From CAZXNF01 sp050741255 (GTDB lineage Bacteria; Pseudomonadota; Gammaproteobacteria; Burkholderiales; SG8-41), in the NCBI GenBank assembly GCA_050741255.1, contig JBOIEQ010000093.1:1-16863 (forward strand): 16,863 nucleotides of DNA, read 5' to 3'. Numbering within the stretch: the first letter of the stretch is position 1; every line of letters begins with the position of its first letter. The position numbers and the translations under genes are program-made. The notes beneath the pieces are model-generated. The model ran no database searches. It saw only the letters and a program-made list of their open reading frames with translations, and was not told where the DNA came from. Of the stretch, positions 13,878 to 16,863 are shown piece after piece.

Positions 13878-14755
13878 GCACGCGCGCCGGCACCTACGCC
13901 GCGCCCGCCAAGTTGAACCTCATGCTGCGGGTGACCGGCCGTCGCGCGGACGGCTACCACCTCCTGCAGACGGTGTTCCGCTTTCTCGACTACGGCGACA
14001 CGCTCACGCTGCGGGTGCGGGAGGACGGCGCGATCGCGCGCGGCTACGAACTCCCCGGCGTCGCGCCGGAAGCTGATCTGACCGTCCGGGCGGCAAAGTT
14101 GCTCCAATCGGCCACCGGCAGCCGGCTCGGCTGCGAACTCGGGCTCGACAAGCGCCTGCCGATGGGGGCGGGGCTGGGCGGCGGCAGCTCGGACGCCGCC
14201 ACCGTGCTGCTGGCCCTGAACGATCTGTGGGGCACGGGACTTACGCGCGGCGGGCTGCAGGCGCTGGGCCTGCAACTGGGGGCCGACGTGCCGGCGTTTC
14301 TGTATGGCCGGAGCGCATGGGCGGAAGGGGTGGGGGAGTCCCTGACCGCGCTGGCGCTGCCTCCGGCCTGGTACGTCGTCCTGACCCCGCCGGTCAGCGT
14401 CCCGACACGCGAAATCTTCGCCGATCCTGAATTGACACGTGATTCGATTCCATTGAAAATACGCGGCTTTTCGGCTGGCGGAGCGGAAAATACGCTGAAT
14501 TCGCTGACGCCGGTGGTCTGCCGCCGCTACCCCATGGTCGCCGACTGGCTGGAACGGCTCGGTCAGTACGTAACACCGTCAACGGCGGCAAAGTTCGGGC
14601 CGGCGCGGATGACGGGCTCCGGCAGCGCCATTTTCGCAGCTTTCGACGAGGAAACCGAGGCGCGACGCGTGCTGGCGGCGCTGACCCCGGAATTGCAGGG
14701 CTTCGTCGCCCGTGGACTCGACCGGCATCCGCACTACGCACTGGCCGGCGATTAG
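13874..14755 (+). CDS. ispE: IspE, 4-diphosphocytidyl-2-C-methyl-D-erythritol kinase
   Basis: IspE phosphorylates CDP-methylerythritol with ATP in the MEP pathway to isopentenyl diphosphate. The GTG at 13874 overlaps the lolB TGA (GTGA) and gives 293 residues starting STRAGTYAAPAKLN. Motifs are the substrate-binding APAKLNLML with Lys13, GHMP kinase ATP loop LPMGAGLGGGSSDAA (95-109), catalytic Asp138 in LGADVP and the C-terminal MTGSGSAIFAAF glycine loop. All are intact. A short patch around 14420-14500 is poorer in GC than the rest of the gene but stays in frame. Translation is probably coupled to lolB. Confidence 0.96.
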   Translation: MSTRAGTYAAPAKLNLMLRVTGRRADGYHLLQTVFRFLDYGDTLTLRVREDGAIARGYELPGVAPEADLTVRAAKLLQSATGSRLGCELGLDKRLPMGAGLGGGSSDAATVLLALNDLWGTGLTRGGLQALGLQLGADVPAFLYGRSAWAEGVGESLTALALPPAWYVVLTPPVSVPTREIFADPELTRDSIPLKIRGFSAGGAENTLNSLTPVVCRRYPMVADWLERLGQYVTPSTAAKFGPARMTGSGSAIFAAFDEETEARRVLAALTPELQGFVARGLDRHPHYALAGD

Positions 14756-14813
14756 GTTTTGTTGGGCAGGATTGCAGGGGACGCGCGCACGTTTGCGTTT
14801 CGACGTTTCGCGC

Positions 14814-14888
14814 AGGGGAGTCGCCAAGTGGTAAGGCACCGGATTTTGATTCCGGCATTCGTAGGTTCGATCCCTACCTCCCCTGCCA
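14814..14888 (+). tRNA. tRNA-Gln (anticodon TTG)
   Basis: This is a complete cloverleaf of 75 nt with an encoded CCA. The acceptor stem AGGGGAG pairs with CTCCCCT, and the discriminator is G. The D arm is in GCCAAGTGGTAAGGC. The anticodon stem CCGGA/TCCGG encloses the loop TTTTGAT with anticodon TTG at 14846-14848, reading CAA and CAG. The T arm is GTAGG-TTCGATC-CCTAC. It lies between ispE and prs, the usual betaproteobacterial position, and is followed directly by a terminator. Confidence 0.98.
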
Positions 14889-14898
14889 TTGGTAACCG

Positions 14899-14928
14899 GG
14901 CGGTCGCGAGACCGCCTTTTGATTTTTT
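14899..14928 (+). terminator. Intrinsic terminator after tRNA-Gln
   Basis: GGCGGTC, loop GCGA, GACCGCC: a perfect 7-bp GC-rich stem with a four-base GNRA-type loop, followed by TTTTGATTTTTT. It begins 10 bp after the tRNA and ends 14 bp before the prs start, so prs would need read-through, or a promoter whose transcript begins within this short gap. Confidence 0.92.
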
Positions 14929-14942
14929 GCGAGGGTGACGAC

Positions 14943-15893
14943 GTGGCGCTCGACCGGCTCATGGTGTTCACCGGGAATGCGATCCCGAAGCTTGCGGCCG
15001 ACGTCGCGGGCCATCTCCACGTCCAGCTCGGGCGCGCCAAGGTGGGGCGCTTCTCGGACGGCGAGGTGATGATCGAGATCCTCGAAAACGTCCGCGGCAA
15101 GGACGTGTTCGTGCTGCAGTCGGTGTGCATGCCGACCAACGACAACCTGATGGAGTTGTTGGTCATGGTGGACGCGCTGAAGCGCGCCTCCGCCGGGCGT
15201 ATCACGGCCGCGATTCCGTACCTGGGCTACGCGCGGCAGGACCGCCGGCCGAGTTCGGCGCGGGTCGCGATCAGCGCCAAGGTCGTGGCGAACATGCTGG
15301 TGTCGGTGGGCGTGGACCGCGTGCTGACGATGGACCTGCACTCGGAGCAGATCCAGGGTTTCTTCGACATCCCGGTGGACAACATCTACTCGGGGCCGGT
15401 GCTGCTGGGGGACGTGTGGAAGCACGATTTCCAGAGCCTGGTGGTGGTGTCGCCGGACGTCGGTGGCGTGGTGCGGGCGCGGGCGCTGGCCAAGCGGCTG
15501 GAGTCCGACCTCGCGATCATCGACAAGCGGCGCCCGCGGCCGAACGTCTCGACGGTGATGAACATCATCGGCGAGATCGAAGGCCGCACCTGCGTGATGG
15601 TGGACGACATGGTCGACACCGCCAACACGCTGTGCGAGGCGGCGAAGGCGTTGAAGGGGCACGGCGCGCAGAAGGTGCTGGCGTACTGCACGCACCCGGT
15701 GCTGTCGGGCAAGGCGATCGAGCGTATCAGCCAGTCCGAGCTGGACGAACTGGTGGTGACCGACACGATCCCGCTGCGCGAGGATGCGTTGCAGTGCAAG
15801 CGCATCCGTGTGGTGTCGATCGCGAGCCTGCTGGCGGAAACCATGCGCCGGATCAGCAACGACGATTCGGTGAGTTCGCTGTTCGTGGAGTAG
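14943..15893 (+). CDS. prs: Prs, ribose-phosphate pyrophosphokinase
   Basis: Prs makes PRPP from ribose 5-phosphate and ATP for purine, pyrimidine, histidine, tryptophan and NAD synthesis. The GTG at 14943 follows GAGGGTGA at good spacing and gives 316 residues starting MALDRLMVFTGNA, which aligns with the normal family N-terminus. The frame further upstream would run through the terminator. Motifs are FSDGE (37-41), GYARQDRR (95-102), DLHSEQIQGFF with His133 (131-141), the flexible-loop region DKRRP (194-198) and the PRPP loop DDMVDTANT (221-229). All functional positions are present. The terminator lies just upstream, so the promoter is hard to place and may overlap the tRNA gene. Confidence 0.97.
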   Translation: MALDRLMVFTGNAIPKLAADVAGHLHVQLGRAKVGRFSDGEVMIEILENVRGKDVFVLQSVCMPTNDNLMELLVMVDALKRASAGRITAAIPYLGYARQDRRPSSARVAISAKVVANMLVSVGVDRVLTMDLHSEQIQGFFDIPVDNIYSGPVLLGDVWKHDFQSLVVVSPDVGGVVRARALAKRLESDLAIIDKRRPRPNVSTVMNIIGEIEGRTCVMVDDMVDTANTLCEAAKALKGHGAQKVLAYCTHPVLSGKAIERISQSELDELVVTDTIPLREDALQCKRIRVVSIASLLAETMRRISNDDSVSSLFVE

Positions 15894-15931
15894 CTTGCCG
15901 GGGATTGGAGAGTTGGGATTAGTGGTCAACA

Positions 15932-15965
15932 GTCAGCATTTCGCGGTTCGCCGCTAAGTGCTGAC
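15932..15965. repeat. UUCG-capped stem-loop between prs and rplY
   Basis: Two 15-nt arms flank the loop TTCG: GTCAGCATTTCGCGG pairs with CCGCTAAGTGCTGAC, with one C-T mismatch and one T-G wobble. UUCG is an exceptionally stable tetraloop. No T-run follows, so it is not a standard terminator. It could be a 3'-end stabiliser or weak terminator for prs, part of the rplY leader, or a dispersed palindromic repeat. A smaller stem (CGCC-AAAT-GGCG, 15973-15984) follows. Confidence 0.75.
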
Positions 15966-16041
15966 GGCTGATCGCCAAATGGCGTTGGTTGCAAACCCCG
16001 GAGTGTCTGGTCGCGGACGCCCCGAACACAAGAGAAATACT

Positions 16042-16046
16042 GGAGA
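16042..16046 (+). promoter_or_regulatory. Ribosome-binding site of rplY
   Basis: GGAGA lies 5 bp before the ATG at 16052. It is the clearest Shine-Dalgarno sequence in the window and fixes the start over in-frame codons further upstream (open to 15989). Confidence 0.75.
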
Positions 16047-16051
16047 ACATC

Positions 16052-16807
16052 ATGAAAATCGAATTTACCGCGTATCCGCGGACGGTCGAGGGAACGGGTG
16101 CGAGCCGCCGTCTCCGCCGTACAGGAAAAGTGCCGGGCATCGTCTACGGCAGCACGCAGAAGGCCGAGCCCATCGAGGTCGACCAGCTCGCGCTGCTGCG
16201 CCACCTGAAGCTGGAGGCCTTCCACGCCTCCATCCTCGACATGAAGCTCGACGGCAAGACCACGCCGGTACTGCTGCGCGATGTGCAGCGACACCCGTTC
16301 AAGTCGCAGATCCTGCTGCACGTCGACTTCCAGCGCGTCGACAAGTCCAAGAAGATCCACATGAAGGTGCCGTTCCACTTCGTGAACCAGGACATCTGCC
16401 CGGGCGTGAAGGTCGGCGGCGGCGTCGTGAACCACATCATGAACGAGGTGGACATCCAGTGTCTGCCGGACGATCTGCCGGAGTTTCTCGAGGTCGATCT
16501 CGGCAAGCTGGAACTCGGCCATGCCTTCCACGTCAACGACCTCGCGCTGCCGAAAGGCGTGGAGATCATCGCCCGCCTGAAGAAGGAAAACCCGGCGGTG
16601 GCGCTGGTGCATGTGCCGAAGGTCATCGCAGCCGAGGAAGAAGCCGCCGCGGCGCCCGTTACCGAGATCACCGGCCAGAAACCGGAAGATGCGGCGGCAG
16701 CAGCCGGCAAGGAAGGCGAGAAGAAGGAAGGCGGCAAGAAGGACAGCGCCGACAAGAAGGAACCTGCCGGCGACAAGAAGGACGGCGACAAGAAGGGCGG
16801 CAAGTAA
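16052..16807 (+). CDS. rplY: Ribosomal protein L25, Ctc/TL5 long form
   Basis: L25 binds 5S rRNA in the 50S subunit; the long form is also called Ctc. The 251-residue product has the 5S-binding L25 domain (about 1-95: IEFTAYPRTVEGTGASRRLR, later GKVPGIVYG and HVDFQRVD), then the TL5-type beta domain (about 100-190). A low-complexity tail follows (about 200-251) of alanine and glutamate runs and then lysine/glycine/aspartate repeats such as KKDGDKKGGK. The tail is longer and more basic than in many relatives and should be disordered. The gene follows prs at a distance of 158 bp, the conserved prs-rplY-pth order; pth would come next but is outside the window. Confidence 0.95.
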   Translation: MKIEFTAYPRTVEGTGASRRLRRTGKVPGIVYGSTQKAEPIEVDQLALLRHLKLEAFHASILDMKLDGKTTPVLLRDVQRHPFKSQILLHVDFQRVDKSKKIHMKVPFHFVNQDICPGVKVGGGVVNHIMNEVDIQCLPDDLPEFLEVDLGKLELGHAFHVNDLALPKGVEIIARLKKENPAVALVHVPKVIAAEEEAAAAPVTEITGQKPEDAAAAAGKEGEKKEGGKKDSADKKEPAGDKKDGDKKGGK

Positions 16808-16863
16808 GCGCCCGGCGCCCGTTATTGCGGTGCGCCGAGCCCGCCCGCCGTATGGTTCACCTG
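16808..16863. other. Downstream flank of rplY at the window edge
   Basis: These 56 GC-rich bases follow rplY. GCGCCCGGCGCC is partly self-complementary, but no T-run follows. An ATG at 16852 (M-V-H-L) could begin the next gene, where synteny would predict pth, but four codons cannot support an identification. Confidence 0.3.

Noticed and set aside
14772..14800. A GCAGGGGA sequence before tRNA-Gln resembling the 5' end of the tRNA (GCAGGGGAG), possibly a tRNA fragment or attachment site
   Set aside because: The similarity lasts only about 8 bp, and no integrase or longer tRNA copy is present in the window.
15543..15640. PRPP loop of Prs reading DTANT instead of DTGGT/DTAGT, considered as a defect
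   Set aside because: I recall similar DTANT loops in other betaproteobacterial Prs proteins. The rest of the active site is intact, so it is probably lineage-typical.
15894..16051. A known ribosomal-protein leader RNA for rplY
   Set aside because: The stem-loops are real, but I cannot match them to a described L25 leader, so no named regulatory RNA is called.

Overview
This is a high-GC window of chromosomal housekeeping genes. The gene order and protein sequences point to a betaproteobacterium, in the broad Burkholderiales/Rhodocyclales/Nitrosomonadales space. Three neighbourhoods support this: ftsY-ftsE; a paired M16 peptidase set leading into rsmD-coaD-ferredoxin; and TPR protein-lolB-ispE-tRNA-Gln-prs-rplY. 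The assignment rests on remembered synteny and protein resemblance, not on a search.

Layout. Positions 1-442 (minus) hold the N-terminal half of ftsE, cut by the window edge. ftsY (minus) lies upstream of it, and an inverted array of TGAGGGG heptamers fills the gap between them. A divergent promoter region at 1508-1631 separates ftsY from a plus-strand block at 1632-5797: an active M16B zinc peptidase, a catalytically dead M16 partner, rsmD, coaD and a YfhL-type 2[4Fe-4S] ferredoxin. The start of rsmD is preceded by a partial duplicate of its own first codons plus a hairpin-bearing insert. At 5798-6300 the base composition falls to roughly half GC, around a small SseB-N-like gene.

The minus strand then carries mutM (6326-7141), followed upstream by a 26-bp-arm inverted repeat of CACAGAGG-like units. 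Next comes a tightly packed four-gene operon, transcribed ATPase, permease, GldG-like protein, DUF4340 protein (11202 down to 7261). It resembles the GldA/GldF/GldG ABC exporter family known from gliding bacteria. Its role outside gliding bacteria is poorly described, so it is the best candidate here for an under-characterised system.

From about 11420 the plus strand holds a large exported TPR protein, lolB and ispE, linked by overlapping starts and stops. They are followed by tRNA-Gln(TTG), a clear intrinsic terminator, prs, a UUCG-capped stem-loop, and rplY (the long Ctc form of L25 with a lysine-rich tail). The window ends just after rplY.

Functionally the genes cover membrane-protein targeting and division (ftsY, ftsE), rRNA modification and CoA synthesis (rsmD, coaD), base-excision repair (mutM), outer-membrane lipoprotein insertion (lolB), isoprenoid precursors (ispE), PRPP supply (prs) and ribosome assembly (rplY). 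I see no CRISPR array, transposase or prophage gene. The unusual material is in the gaps: three different inverted-repeat elements, the rsmD 5' duplication, the low-GC SseB-like gene and the Gld-like operon.
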